This document shows, piece after piece, positions 44,199 through 53,259 of a DNA stretch of 64,000 nucleotides (positions within the stretch are counted from its first letter, which is position 1; every line of letters begins with the position of its first letter). The notes under the pieces were generated by a model. That model was not told where the DNA came from and did not search any database. It saw nothing but the letters and a program-made list of their open reading frames with translations. The stretch is from Methanobacteriota archaeon (GTDB lineage: Archaea; Methanobacteriota; Methanobacteria; Methanobacteriales; Methanobacteriaceae), in contig JAEYPF010000008.1 in the NCBI GenBank assembly GCA_023411115.1, positions 22,162 through 86,161 of the forward strand. Reading direction: 5' to 3'. The translations under genes were made by a program, and so were the position numbers.

Positions 44199-44315
44199 AT
44201 TAGGCGGAAAGCTTCATATACATATAAAATTGTATTTGTAGTCTATTTTTCCGGTCTAAGAGCATTGAAGACTGTAAAAAATCAAAATATCCTGAATAAT
44301 ATTTTAAAATTATAA
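44199..44315 (+). CDS. Short ORF with ATT start: secreted-protein relic or leader peptide
   Basis: GGAGGCGGTATA precedes ATT 44199, and the 38-codon frame begins (M)RRKASYTYKIVFVVYF like a truncated signal peptide, then loses secretory character and stops at 44315. The 20 bases from GGAGG to AGGCG are identical to the start region of the transglutaminase gene at 19051. It is either a gene remnant left after deletion or a leader peptide for the protease gene 70 bp downstream. Confidence 0.4.
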   Translation: MRRKASYTYKIVFVVYFSGLRALKTVKNQNILNNILKL

Positions 44316-44385
44316 ATAATCTATTCAACATTATGGACACTAAAATGTCTTCTTTGCAAATCCGGAAGTATTAAGAGGTGTAAAT

Positions 44386-45585
44386 GTGATTTGCCCAGAA
44401 TGTGGCTTTAAAAATACCACGGGCGCAAATTTTTGCGGAAAATGTAATAAACACCTCGAAAATCTACGATTTTCGAGTTATTTTAAATCTTCATCAAAAA
44501 AATATTTTTTATCAACTGAATTTAAAGGTAAAACATCAGCACTGCTTAAATTATTGATACTGATGTTCGCTGTAATTGGAATTTCAGGAGTGGTCAGTGC
44601 TTATCCAGTTACAGGAAATTCTTTAGCTCCTAACTTACATGTAAGTACAGTTCAAAATGGAACTGTTTATATTGAAAATGGATTTTCAGGCGTTGTTAAA
44701 ATTAAAGATCCAACCCTCCACAAGAGTGTTAATGTAAAAGTTAACTATGAGCCATTTAGTACGGGGTCAGGATCAATCGTGACTAAAAATGGTTACATCA
44801 TAACGGCTTTTCACGTTATAAGTGATTCTAAAACGCTGGATAAAACAAACACGCTTAAAAAAATGGATTCCGGCGATGTGAAATGGTATGTAGAGGAACA
44901 GGCGCTGTCAAATTATCTGAAAAAAAATCCTGAATTAGCTCACAAACTATTCAAAAATACATCTAATCAAGACCTTAGAAAAAAAATGGATGATCTCACT
45001 GATAAATTCATTAAAAAAGGATGGATATCCACTAAATCCTATAAAATGAATATTAAGGTTAAAGGGCTTGGATTAAATAGAATCAACTCTAAAAATTCTC
45101 TAAATGCCAGTTTAGTGGATATTGGAGATAGTAAAAAAGATCAGGACATAGCCCTTCTAAAAGTTGATTCTAAAGGTAAAAAATTACCAGCACTTGTTGT
45201 TAGTTCAAAAGACCCGAAAATTGGTGAAAATATTTCTATATATGGTTATCCAGGAGTTAAAATGGAAAAAAGGCTGAAAAAACATGGAAAGAATAAGCAG
45301 TCAGCTTCCAAATCAGAAGATTATACCCCCTTTGTAACATCAGGTCATTTGACTGCAAAAAAACCTAACTCTCACGGTACAGTTTATTATAGAACCAGTG
45401 CAGTCACAGCAGAAGGATACAGTGGAGGGCCAGTCATTAACAAGAAAAAACATGTGACAGGTGTTTTAGTTTATGGGATTTCCAACGCAAAGTCTAAAGA
45501 TAAAGTTATAGCCAGCCTTTTCTTATCTTCAAAGTACATTAAAAAAATCTGTAGTAAAAATAAAGTGCCCATTACTGTCGCTTAA
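44386..45585 (+). CDS. Membrane-anchored trypsin-like serine protease with N-terminal zinc ribbon
   Basis: The 399-residue protein has a cytoplasmic zinc ribbon (CPECGFKNTTGANFCGKC, residues 3-20), a hairpin-encoded segment, a membrane helix at about 55-72 (LLILMFAVIGISGVVSA) and an extracellular S1C protease domain. The catalytic triad is visible: His in ITAFHVISD, Asp in QDIALLKVD, Ser in EGYSGGPV. An insert of about 90 residues separates His and Asp. It has no PDZ domain, unlike DegP. GTG 44386 lies seven bases after GAGG. The target is unknown; topology suggests surface-protein quality control or processing. Confidence 0.88.
   Translation: MICPECGFKNTTGANFCGKCNKHLENLRFSSYFKSSSKKYFLSTEFKGKTSALLKLLILMFAVIGISGVVSAYPVTGNSLAPNLHVSTVQNGTVYIENGFSGVVKIKDPTLHKSVNVKVNYEPFSTGSGSIVTKNGYIITAFHVISDSKTLDKTNTLKKMDSGDVKWYVEEQALSNYLKKNPELAHKLFKNTSNQDLRKKMDDLTDKFIKKGWISTKSYKMNIKVKGLGLNRINSKNSLNASLVDIGDSKKDQDIALLKVDSKGKKLPALVVSSKDPKIGENISIYGYPGVKMEKRLKKHGKNKQSASKSEDYTPFVTSGHLTAKKPNSHGTVYYRTSAVTAEGYSGGPVINKKKHVTGVLVYGISNAKSKDKVIASLFLSSKYIKKICSKNKVPITVA
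44455..44477. repeat. Perfect palindrome inside the protease reading frame
   Basis: CTCGAAAATC and GATTTTCGAG form a perfect 10-bp stem with a TAC loop. It encodes HLENLRFSS in frame between the zinc ribbon and the membrane helix, where an insertion would do little harm. Confidence 0.8.
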
Positions 45586-45656
45586 AAAAATAATTATTTA
45601 TTTTTTTTAATTAAATAATTAGAATTTATTTTTAATTTTTAACTAAATTAACTATT

Positions 45657-46448
45657 TTATTTTTTATAAAAATCCAGAACATCAACAGCACGATAGACCT
45701 TTCCATTGTAATTGAACTTGCACGGAATTGCCTGTTTTGGACAAAATGAAACGCATCTCATACAGTACTGGCAGTTTAAGCCGTGAACAGGAAATTCTTC
45801 TGGTTCCATCTTAATATTTTGGGTGGGACATAGGCCAACACATATCCTGCATTTATCGCATTTTTCTTCATCCGCCTTAAAAAGGAAGTATTTCTGGTGT
45901 AAATCAATTTCTGTTAACTTCAAAGCTCCCATGGAAAATAAATACACGGCATCTGAAAAAATTGGATGTCTGTCCCATTTTGCTTTTCCATTAATGAGGT
46001 CCCATGCATACTTTTTGGCCTTTAAAAGGCCCTTCTGGATTTTATTCTGGTTTGTATCTTCATCCTGTATATAAAAAATATTAGGAGGCATCTGGATCTC
46101 CATAGCTCCAATTGGGAAGTAACCTTTCTTTATAACGATTTCTCGAAGCGGGCCAACTATTCCACCAGAAAAACCGCCCAAAGTATCAACCATGAAAATT
46201 CTTGTACCATTTGCATGTGGCATTGATTTTATAAAGTCCCATACAAATGGATAGGTGGAAAGTACAGCTACAGGAAATGCGAGTCCAATCACATGTTCTA
46301 AATTGACTTCTTTAGGATCTGATTCTTCAATTTTATGTAGGTTTACATCTACACCCTTTTCTTCAAAAGTATCCCTCATCTTTTTTACTACAAGCAATGT
46401 ATTTCCTGTTCCTGAGAAGTAGTAAAAATCAATGGTATCTGAGCTCAT
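45657..46448 (-). CDS. EFR1-type flavodoxin/2[4Fe-4S] ferredoxin fusion protein
   Basis: The 263-residue protein joins an N-terminal flavodoxin-like domain (IDFYYFSGTGNTLLVVKKM, FMN phosphate loop) to a C-terminal bicluster ferredoxin with CDKCRICVGLCPTQN and CQYCMRCVSFCPKQAIPC. It is an electron carrier; the partner is unknown. ATG 46448 follows GAGG by six bases; an in-frame ATG 12 bases upstream has no Shine-Dalgarno. Confidence 0.92.
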   Translation of the reverse strand: MSSDTIDFYYFSGTGNTLLVVKKMRDTFEEKGVDVNLHKIEESDPKEVNLEHVIGLAFPVAVLSTYPFVWDFIKSMPHANGTRIFMVDTLGGFSGGIVGPLREIVIKKGYFPIGAMEIQMPPNIFYIQDEDTNQNKIQKGLLKAKKYAWDLINGKAKWDRHPIFSDAVYLFSMGALKLTEIDLHQKYFLFKADEEKCDKCRICVGLCPTQNIKMEPEEFPVHGLNCQYCMRCVSFCPKQAIPCKFNYNGKVYRAVDVLDFYKK

Positions 46449-46611
46449 TTTTTTCCTCATTTTATATAAAAAAACAAATAGTATTTAAATTCATCTTTAT
46501 TTGCGCTGTTTAAAATGTTTAAATGTGAATGAAACCTTCAATTATATATACCTAATAATAATTTTTACACAATAGTTATTTACATTAGCCACTCTTTACA
46601 TAACCCATCCT

Positions 46612-47487
46612 ATGATTGCTTTTATATCTGCATTTTTGACTGCTATTTTTGAATCAGTCACTGATTTATTCAGTAAAAAGGGCTTAAAGGCTATTGATGA
46701 GTATATAGCTTCATTTTCATTCAAATTTTTTGCTTTACCATTCTTGCTTCCACTGGTTTTCATCTATGGAATTCCTCATTTAGGTATCAATTATCTGATT
46801 GCATTAATTATCGGTGGATTGCTCAATGTAGTTACGATTACGCTTTATATGAGGGCTATTAAAATTTCAGATCTTTCAATTACGGTTCCTCTTGTTGCTT
46901 TTACTCCTTTATTCCTTCTTGTAACTTCTCCATTGATGCTTGGGGAATTTCCAGCCCCACTGGGTGTAGTTGGTATTATGCTAATAGTTCTTGGATCCTA
47001 TTTATTGAACATCAGAAGTGTTAGTAAAGGCATTCTTGGCCCTTTTAAAGCGCTTTTGAAGGAAAAAGGGGCAAAATTAATGTTAATTGTGGCTTTTTTA
47101 TTCAGTATAACCTCAAATATCGATAAAATTGGGGTTCAAAATTCTTCTCCGATATTCTGGGCTTTTTCCGTAAATTTATTTGTAATGTTAGCCTTAATTC
47201 CATTGATTTTTCATAAATCAGAGCATGATTTCAGTTCAATTAAAACAGACTTTAAAACTTTATTCCCCATTGGCTTTTTCAGTGCATTAGCTATAATATT
47301 CCAGATGCTGGCAATCAGCATGACACTTGTAGCTTATGTGATTTCTATAAAGCGTTCAAGTGTGATCTTTGGTGTTCTATGGGGCTATTTTATTTTTAAT
47401 GAAAAGGGCATAAAAGAAAGACTCACTGGCGCATTAGTTATGGTTACAGGTGTTGCTTTAATTACCTTGTCACAGGTTATCAGATAA
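46612..47487 (+). CDS. EamA/DMT-superfamily transporter
   Basis: The 291-residue protein has ten membrane segments in two repeats of five. Typical EamA features are TLYMRAIKISDLSITVPLVAFTPLFLL in the first half and YVISIKRSSVIFGVLWGYFIFNE in the second. The substrate cannot be read from the sequence. Confidence 0.88.
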   Translation: MIAFISAFLTAIFESVTDLFSKKGLKAIDEYIASFSFKFFALPFLLPLVFIYGIPHLGINYLIALIIGGLLNVVTITLYMRAIKISDLSITVPLVAFTPLFLLVTSPLMLGEFPAPLGVVGIMLIVLGSYLLNIRSVSKGILGPFKALLKEKGAKLMLIVAFLFSITSNIDKIGVQNSSPIFWAFSVNLFVMLALIPLIFHKSEHDFSSIKTDFKTLFPIGFFSALAIIFQMLAISMTLVAYVISIKRSSVIFGVLWGYFIFNEKGIKERLTGALVMVTGVALITLSQVIR

Positions 47488-47501
47488 AAATAACATTTAA
47501 A

Positions 47502-49316
47502 TTATTTCGCATTTCCTCTGGACTCAATTAAATTAACAATTCTATAATTAGGTCCAGCGTAATCTGTAGAATACTTTTCAATAGCTTTGTCTAAAGCATC
47601 TAGAATTTCTTGATTTCCATTATGCTCAAATGAATTAAGTGAACTACGATAAGTATCAAGGTTTTGTAAAAAGTGTTCAAAATTTTCCTTAGTCAGCGAT
47701 TCATGGAATTCTCCATAACCCAATTTTTCAAGGAACATCGCATTAACAGTTTGTTCTGGCTGCTTTCTTACTGGAACACAGAATATTGGTTTTCTAAGAT
47801 ATATTGATTCTCCCATTAAAGTAAAACCACCATTAGATATAACGGCTTTAGATGATTCAAAGTCTTTAAAGAACTGATTTTCGTTAAATTTCTTAAAATG
47901 AAGATTTTTATCCCTTTTTTCCATGTCATATCCATAAATTATAAATTTTTCATTTATGGTTTTTAGTGTGGAAAGGAGCTCCAAATTTGAATCACTGGTT
48001 TGGTAAACAAGTATATGATCACCACTTACTGGTTTAAGGTTAAAAATTTCATCTCTAAGCACGGGAGGGAACAATTCGGTCTTATTCTTATTTTTAATTT
48101 CTGGGTAGAAAAAAGTAGTAATCAAATATTTTTTAGGCCTGTTTATAAATAAACGAATTACTCCTCCAGCTACTATCTTTTCACTTAGATATCTATCGGG
48201 AAGATCTAACCTGCACTGCGTGATAACATGTATGTTATCAAGACTAATCAAAGGAATTCCAAGCAATTTACTTAAAAGGTTGGAGAACGCTTCAAAATCA
48301 GAAACTATTATATTAGGTTTAAATGCCCTCGCAATATTATAAAGCAGCTTAATATTAAACTTCAAGCTTTTGGGGAGGTCTTTAATTACAGAGAAGAAAG
48401 TAGACTTATATTTTGCATTATTTCCACTGTAAACTGTATTTGGGCCCTCTATATAATATACATTATCAAATTTTTCTGAAAGATAATCAAAAGCTCTTCC
48501 CCCAGCGAAGATAACCACGTCATTTTCCTTTAACAGGTGTTTAATTACTACTGCGCTTCTAATGGCATGCCCCATTCCTTCTCCACACACCGAATAAAGT
48601 ATCTTCTTCTTTTTTTCTTCAGAATGACCAAAAGTGTAATTTAACTCTCCAGCAGTAATTTTTTTTCCCATAAAGTCGTACAATGTACTTTTTGCGTAAA
48701 TTAAGGCAAGGCTTTTAAGTCCTTCCTTTTCCAATCTTCTAGTAGATATCAAAAGTTTAGGTCCTCTTAAAACCCTGAAAGTGGATATTTTCCCTATTCT
48801 TTCGATGTAATCACTATCTTCGCCAAAATCAAGGGATTCTTTAAATCCTCCAACCTCTTCATGGAGAGATTTCTTTGTTAAAATCCCATAACATCCTGCT
48901 CCGTGAGGTTTTATGGATTCTACAAGTTTCATAAAGAAATTTGCAAAGTCATGCAATAATTTATCTTTTTTACTATCACTAATGGGAATTAACTGAGTTA
49001 TACCTATTCCCAGATCATTTTCTTGAAATTCATTTAACGCAGATTCAAGATATCCTTCTGTCAATATAACATCAGAATCAAGAAATAGTAAGTATTCCCC
49101 TTTTGCTGCTTTTGCACCGCTATTTCGGCCCACAGCAGGAGATCCGCCTTCTACGACCTTGCAACCAAAAGATTCTGCAATCTCCCTTGTTCTATCGGCT
49201 GAATCAGCATCAGCTACGATGATTTCATAATTAAAAAAATTCTGATCTTTTATACTTTGAAGTAATTTAGGGAGATAATTCTCCTCATTATATGTTGGAA
49301 TTATTATACTAAGCAT
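47502..49316 (-). CDS. Two-domain glycosyltransferase: GT2 fused to a GT28-like (MJ1255-type) domain
   Basis: Residues 1-225 are a GT-A family 2 transferase: IIPTYNEENYLPKLLQSI, ADADSADRTREIAESFGC, GRNSGAKAAKGEYLLFLDSDVI. Residues 240-600 are a GT-B domain of the GT28/MurG-like MJ1255 group: KKILYSVCGEGMGHAIRSAVV, VFAGGRAFDYL-like strand, VVSDFEAFSN-like segment and NGGFTLMGESIYLRKPIFCVPV. The linker is short. Two consecutive sugar transfers by one polypeptide are likely, perhaps for a glycolipid or surface glycan. The gene converges on the transporter gene. Confidence 0.85.
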   Translation of the reverse strand: MLSIIIPTYNEENYLPKLLQSIKDQNFFNYEIIVADADSADRTREIAESFGCKVVEGGSPAVGRNSGAKAAKGEYLLFLDSDVILTEGYLESALNEFQENDLGIGITQLIPISDSKKDKLLHDFANFFMKLVESIKPHGAGCYGILTKKSLHEEVGGFKESLDFGEDSDYIERIGKISTFRVLRGPKLLISTRRLEKEGLKSLALIYAKSTLYDFMGKKITAGELNYTFGHSEEKKKKILYSVCGEGMGHAIRSAVVIKHLLKENDVVIFAGGRAFDYLSEKFDNVYYIEGPNTVYSGNNAKYKSTFFSVIKDLPKSLKFNIKLLYNIARAFKPNIIVSDFEAFSNLLSKLLGIPLISLDNIHVITQCRLDLPDRYLSEKIVAGGVIRLFINRPKKYLITTFFYPEIKNKNKTELFPPVLRDEIFNLKPVSGDHILVYQTSDSNLELLSTLKTINEKFIIYGYDMEKRDKNLHFKKFNENQFFKDFESSKAVISNGGFTLMGESIYLRKPIFCVPVRKQPEQTVNAMFLEKLGYGEFHESLTKENFEHFLQNLDTYRSSLNSFEHNGNQEILDALDKAIEKYSTDYAGPNYRIVNLIESRGNAK

Positions 49317-49472
49317 TCATGCTATGGTCTATCATTTTTCACTCTTAAAAGTTACCCTTCATTGAATAATATTTCAAAAAAAATACGTAATACACAAAGT
49401 AGTTCTAAAAATTCTAATTTAAAACATGAAAAATTGATAAAAAATAATTTTATTTTTTAAATAAAAAAGGGT

Positions 49473-49769
49473 TTATCCCCCACCATCGCAGAGTTCTGTG
49501 CTCATATCGATATCGTCGCCAACAAGCTTCTTCCTTTCTTTAAGTTTTTCCTTGATGTCTTTGGATTTACGTTTAATTTCTTTTTCTTCAATTTTATCGA
49601 TAGCCTGCAGGTAATTACTTTTATACCAGAGGTCTGTACCCTCAATTTTTGCCCATATACTTTCATTTTCTGTTTTAAGATCTACAACCTTACCAATGGT
49701 ACCTGTTCCAGTATATATCACATATGAGCCTTTACTTATAGGTGCACCACATGAATCCGAAACTTCCAT
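49473..49769 (-). CDS. DUF2098 protein
   Basis: The 98-residue protein matches the methanogen DUF2098 pattern: CGAPISKGSYVIYTGTGTIGKVVDL, then WAKIEGTDLWYKSNYLQAID and a charged helical tail. It looks like a small beta barrel (SH3-like). Function unknown. I chose ATG 49769, eight bases after GGAGG; the longer frame from 49814 overlaps the PRC-barrel gene and lacks a Shine-Dalgarno. It is co-transcribed with that gene, 28 bp apart. Confidence 0.88.
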   Translation of the reverse strand: MEVSDSCGAPISKGSYVIYTGTGTIGKVVDLKTENESIWAKIEGTDLWYKSNYLQAIDKIEEKEIKRKSKDIKEKLKERKKLVGDDIDMSTELCDGGG

Positions 49770-49797
49770 GTATTCAACCTCCTCTTTAATGACTAAA

Positions 49798-50091
49798 TTA
49801 ATCTTCTTTACCAAGAGTCAATCTTGTTTTTTCAGTAGTAGTTTCCTCTTCTTCTGAAACTATTCCTTCTATTTCTGCTTCTTCAAGATTTAGAAGTAAA
49901 TAATCCCCTATCTGCTGAATATCACCGGGCTTAATTTCAAAAGTTTTATTTCTAAGCCACATATCACCAGTAGATATTGTAATTGAATTTATGGTTCCTT
50001 CTTTTGGCATTAAATCCACATCAGATACTTTGCCAATTTCCATTGCATTTTTATCCAGAACCTTTCTACCCAATAATTCGCTTACTTTCAT
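49798..50091 (-). CDS. PRC-barrel domain protein
   Basis: The 97-residue protein begins with a PRC-barrel: VSELLGRKVLDKNAMEIGKVSDVDL followed by GTINSITIS, WLRNKTFEIKPGDIQQIGDYLLLN. Archaeal members are linked to RNA metabolism or to cell-division assembly (CdpB-type), but this small one has no assigned role. It ends in an acidic Glu/Thr-rich tail. Confidence 0.88.
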   Translation of the reverse strand: MKVSELLGRKVLDKNAMEIGKVSDVDLMPKEGTINSITISTGDMWLRNKTFEIKPGDIQQIGDYLLLNLEEAEIEGIVSEEEETTTEKTRLTLGKED

Positions 50092-50288
50092 AAATACACC
50101 TGATTCTAATCTGTTTTTTAAAGCATATATTTTTTATCAATGTAGTGCTAGAATTAATATAACTAGTTGTTTCAATTGAATTCAAAATATACCCTGAAAA
50201 TATAGATTTAAAGTTTAAATAAATTGTTTTTATGAGGAAAATATAATTTTATTAACTTGATGAGCCCATAATAGTATATAGTGATATT

Positions 50289-51377
50289 ATGAAATCTTCA
50301 TTTAAAATATTCAGCGCCTTTGGAATTCCAGTGGAGTTACACGTTTCATTTCTTTTATTAATGCTTTTCATCTATGCCATAGCTTTTTTTAATATTATAT
50401 CATTATATATAGCATTTTTAATCACATTGCTCTTTGTAACAGTTGTTATACATGAATTAAGCCATTCTTACGTGGCAAAAAGATATGGAGTTAAAATCGA
50501 TAAAATAATTCTTCTGCCAATTGGCGGGGTATCTGCAATGGAAGAAATTCCTAAAGATCCCAACCAGGAACTTAGAATAGCTGCTGCCGGGCCACTTGCA
50601 AACATTGTAATTGCATTTTTCTGTTTTTTAGCGCTGCTGTTTGTTGGAGGAATTGGATCTATAAGCGCTTCATCCTTTTTTATAACAAACACCCCATCGG
50701 CAGATTTGCCCTTATTCCTTTCTAACTTTTTAGGGGTTAATTTAGTATTAGGACTTTTCAATCTTCTTCCAGCGTTTCCTATGGATGGAGGGAGAGTATT
50801 AAGGGCGTTTTTTGCAAGAAAAATGAGTTATACTAATGCGACCAAAATGGCCGCTTCTATAGGGAAACAGTTTGCCATTTTAATGGCTATTTTAGGGATA
50901 TTTTTTAATATCATCCTGATATTTATAGCTATATTCATTTACATAGGAGCAGATCAAGAATACAAAAATATCCTGATTTCTTCAAGGCTAGAAGGGCTCA
51001 GAGTCAGAGATATTATGACTAAAGACGTGGATACTTTAACTCCAGATACTCCTGTTTCAGAGGCTTTAAACGTCATGTTTAGACAGAGACACATGGGATA
51101 TCCAGTTGAAGACCATGGTAATCTTGTTGGTATCATCACATTTGAAGACATTTCCAAAGTGCCCGAAAATAAAAGAGATATCCCTGTTGAAGATATAATG
51201 ACCAAAGACCTTATTTTAACCAGCCCTAACGAACCTGCAATGAACAGTCTGGAAAAAATTACCCGGAACAATATTGGAAGGCTTCCAGTCACTGAAAATG
51301 GGAATTTAGTTGGAATAATCTCCAAGACAGATATAACAAGAGCTTTAGAAGTACTGGATACTAAATCTAGAGAATAG
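50289..51377 (+). CDS. Site-2-type intramembrane metalloprotease (M50) with CBS pair
   Basis: The 362-residue protein has six membrane segments with zinc motif VVIHELSHSYVAKRYG (HELSH, residues 55-59) and the third ligand region LFNLLPAFPMDGGRVLRAFF. Two CBS domains follow from about residue 235 (VRDIMTKDVDTLTPDTPVSEAL; VEDIMTKDLILTSPNEPAM), which in relatives bind ATP and control the protease. Substrate unknown. Confidence 0.95.
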   Translation: MKSSFKIFSAFGIPVELHVSFLLLMLFIYAIAFFNIISLYIAFLITLLFVTVVIHELSHSYVAKRYGVKIDKIILLPIGGVSAMEEIPKDPNQELRIAAAGPLANIVIAFFCFLALLFVGGIGSISASSFFITNTPSADLPLFLSNFLGVNLVLGLFNLLPAFPMDGGRVLRAFFARKMSYTNATKMAASIGKQFAILMAILGIFFNIILIFIAIFIYIGADQEYKNILISSRLEGLRVRDIMTKDVDTLTPDTPVSEALNVMFRQRHMGYPVEDHGNLVGIITFEDISKVPENKRDIPVEDIMTKDLILTSPNEPAMNSLEKITRNNIGRLPVTENGNLVGIISKTDITRALEVLDTKSRE

Positions 51378-51492
51378 AAAATAGGAAAAAAATGAAAATT
51401 TATATACATAACTATTAATTGCAACAGTTATCTATACTTCTATAGAGCAACAATGAGCTTTCATTATACCTAAACTATCTTTAATTTAAATA

Positions 51493-51542
51493 CCCTCGAA
51501 AATCTATGATTTTCGGGTGCTAAAAATCTCCGATTTTTGAGC
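51493..51542. repeat. Two hairpins of the dispersed palindrome family
   Basis: CGAAAATC/GATTTTCG with a TAT loop (51497-51515, flanked by CCC/GGG) is followed by AAAAATC/GATTTTT with a TCC loop (51522-51538). They lie between the M50 protease and elp3, both plus strand, and may end the protease transcript. Confidence 0.8.
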
Positions 51543-51575
51543 ATGAATTTTAAACACCTATTTTTGGAGAAAATA

Positions 51576-53228
51576 ATGATGGAAAATGCATGTAAACTAA
51601 TAATTAACCAAATAATCGAGGGAAAAATTAAAACAAAAAAAGACCTGGAAAAAGCTAAACACAAAGCATGCCGAGACTATAAACTTGAAAAATTTATGAG
51701 CAATTCTCTGATACTGGAAAATGCAACTCCTGATGAGAGAAAGAAAATCGTAAGTATAATAAGAAAAAAGCCTACACGGACAATATCAGGGGTGGCAATA
51801 GTCGCTGTAATGTGCAAGCCCCATAAATGTCCACACGGTAGGTGTCTTTACTGCCCTGAAAGCGAAATAGCTCCTCCAAGTTATACTGGAGAAGAACCAG
51901 CAGCATTGAGGGCAAGGATGTTTAATTTTGATCCTTATTTACAGGTTTATAATCGTTTACTTCAGCTTGAAAGTATAGGGCACCCCTTAGACAAGGTAGA
52001 ACTCATTATAATGGGCGGAACATTTCCATCATATTTTTTGTGTTATCAAGAATGGTTTATAAGCAAATGTCTTCAAGCTATGAACGATTTTGGAGTTAAA
52101 GAAGTATCAATGAATAATAGTTCCTCTGAAAATTTCAGGGGATCCAGTTTGACAAATAACATTGAAATTCCTAAATCCTTTGTTTATCTAAACGATGTCC
52201 AAAGTGAAAATGAAAATTCAAAGGTTCGATGTGTTGGAATGACCTTTGAAACCCGTCCAGATTACTGTAAAACTCAAGATGTTGATAGAATGCTTAATAT
52301 GGGCGTTACAAGGGTTGAACTTGGGGTTCAAACAATTTATAATTACATTTACAAACGAATTGAACGCGGGCACACCGTGGAAGATACAATTGAGTCTGCA
52401 AGAATACTCAGAGATTCTGGTATTAAAGTAGCAATGCACCTCATGCCTGGGCTTTTTGCAGATTTCGATAGAGATCTAAGGATATTTAAAAGACTATTTT
52501 CAGATGAACGTTTTAAGCCAGATATGCTTAAAATATACCCCTGTTTAGTAACTAAAGGCTCAAAACTCCATGAAATGTGGGAAAAAGGAGAATATAAACC
52601 ATATACAAGTGAAGAAGCCGTGGATTTAATCGTTGAAATTAAAAAGATTCTCCCAAAATGGGTGAGGACCATGAGAATTCAGCGAGACATACCATCTCCT
52701 TTAATTGAGGCCGGAGTTAAAAAATCGAATCTTGGCGAACTTGTATACAAAAAACTCCATAATCTAGACGTCAATTGCAAGTGTATTCGATGCAGAGAAG
52801 TTGGCCATAAAGCATCCCATGGAATAATCCCTGATATTAACAATGTAAAATTGTTGAAGCAAGAATATAATGCAGGGGGAGGTAATGAGATATTTTTATC
52901 ATTTGAGGATGTTAAAAAGGATATCTTAATTGGATTTACAAGGTTAAGGATACCTTCTGAAAATGCCCACAGAAAAGAGATTGATGATAAAACTGCCCTT
53001 ATACGAGAATTACATGTTTATGGTTCAATGATACCTCTAGGCGAAAAAGAAAATGGTCAGTGGCAGCACATGGGCTATGGAGAAGCTTTATTAAATGAAG
53101 CTTCTGCAATTGCATCTGAAGTCTATGACAGGAAAAAATTGCTTGTTACAAGCGGAATTGGAGCCCGAAATTACTATAGAAAATTTGGATACGAAAAATT
53201 AGGTCCTTATATGGCAAAAAAGATTTAA
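51576..53228 (+). CDS. elp3: Elp3-type tRNA U34 carboxymethyl-modifying radical SAM/acetyltransferase
   Basis: Archaeal Elp3 adds a carboxymethyl group to wobble uridine of tRNA using SAM and acetyl-CoA. The radical-SAM cluster motif is CKPHKCPHGRCLYC (C-x9-C-x2-C), followed by MGGTFPSY, TFETRPDYC and GVTRVELGVQTIYN; the C-terminal GNAT domain has ELHVYGSMIPLG and SGIGARNYYRKFGYEKLGPYM. I chose ATG 51576 (a second ATG is at 51579), after GGAGA; upstream in-frame codons back to 51537 overlap a palindromic repeat and have no Shine-Dalgarno. Confidence 0.95.
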   Translation: MMENACKLIINQIIEGKIKTKKDLEKAKHKACRDYKLEKFMSNSLILENATPDERKKIVSIIRKKPTRTISGVAIVAVMCKPHKCPHGRCLYCPESEIAPPSYTGEEPAALRARMFNFDPYLQVYNRLLQLESIGHPLDKVELIIMGGTFPSYFLCYQEWFISKCLQAMNDFGVKEVSMNNSSSENFRGSSLTNNIEIPKSFVYLNDVQSENENSKVRCVGMTFETRPDYCKTQDVDRMLNMGVTRVELGVQTIYNYIYKRIERGHTVEDTIESARILRDSGIKVAMHLMPGLFADFDRDLRIFKRLFSDERFKPDMLKIYPCLVTKGSKLHEMWEKGEYKPYTSEEAVDLIVEIKKILPKWVRTMRIQRDIPSPLIEAGVKKSNLGELVYKKLHNLDVNCKCIRCREVGHKASHGIIPDINNVKLLKQEYNAGGGNEIFLSFEDVKKDILIGFTRLRIPSENAHRKEIDDKTALIRELHVYGSMIPLGEKENGQWQHMGYGEALLNEASAIASEVYDRKKLLVTSGIGARNYYRKFGYEKLGPYMAKKI

Positions 53229-53259
53229 TCAAATTTTAAAAGGCAAACTAAGGGAAAAA

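Noticed and set aside
51537..51575. N-terminal extension of elp3 from TTG 51537 or ATG 51543
   Set aside because: The codons overlap a palindromic repeat and lack a Shine-Dalgarno, while ATG 51576 follows GGAGA.
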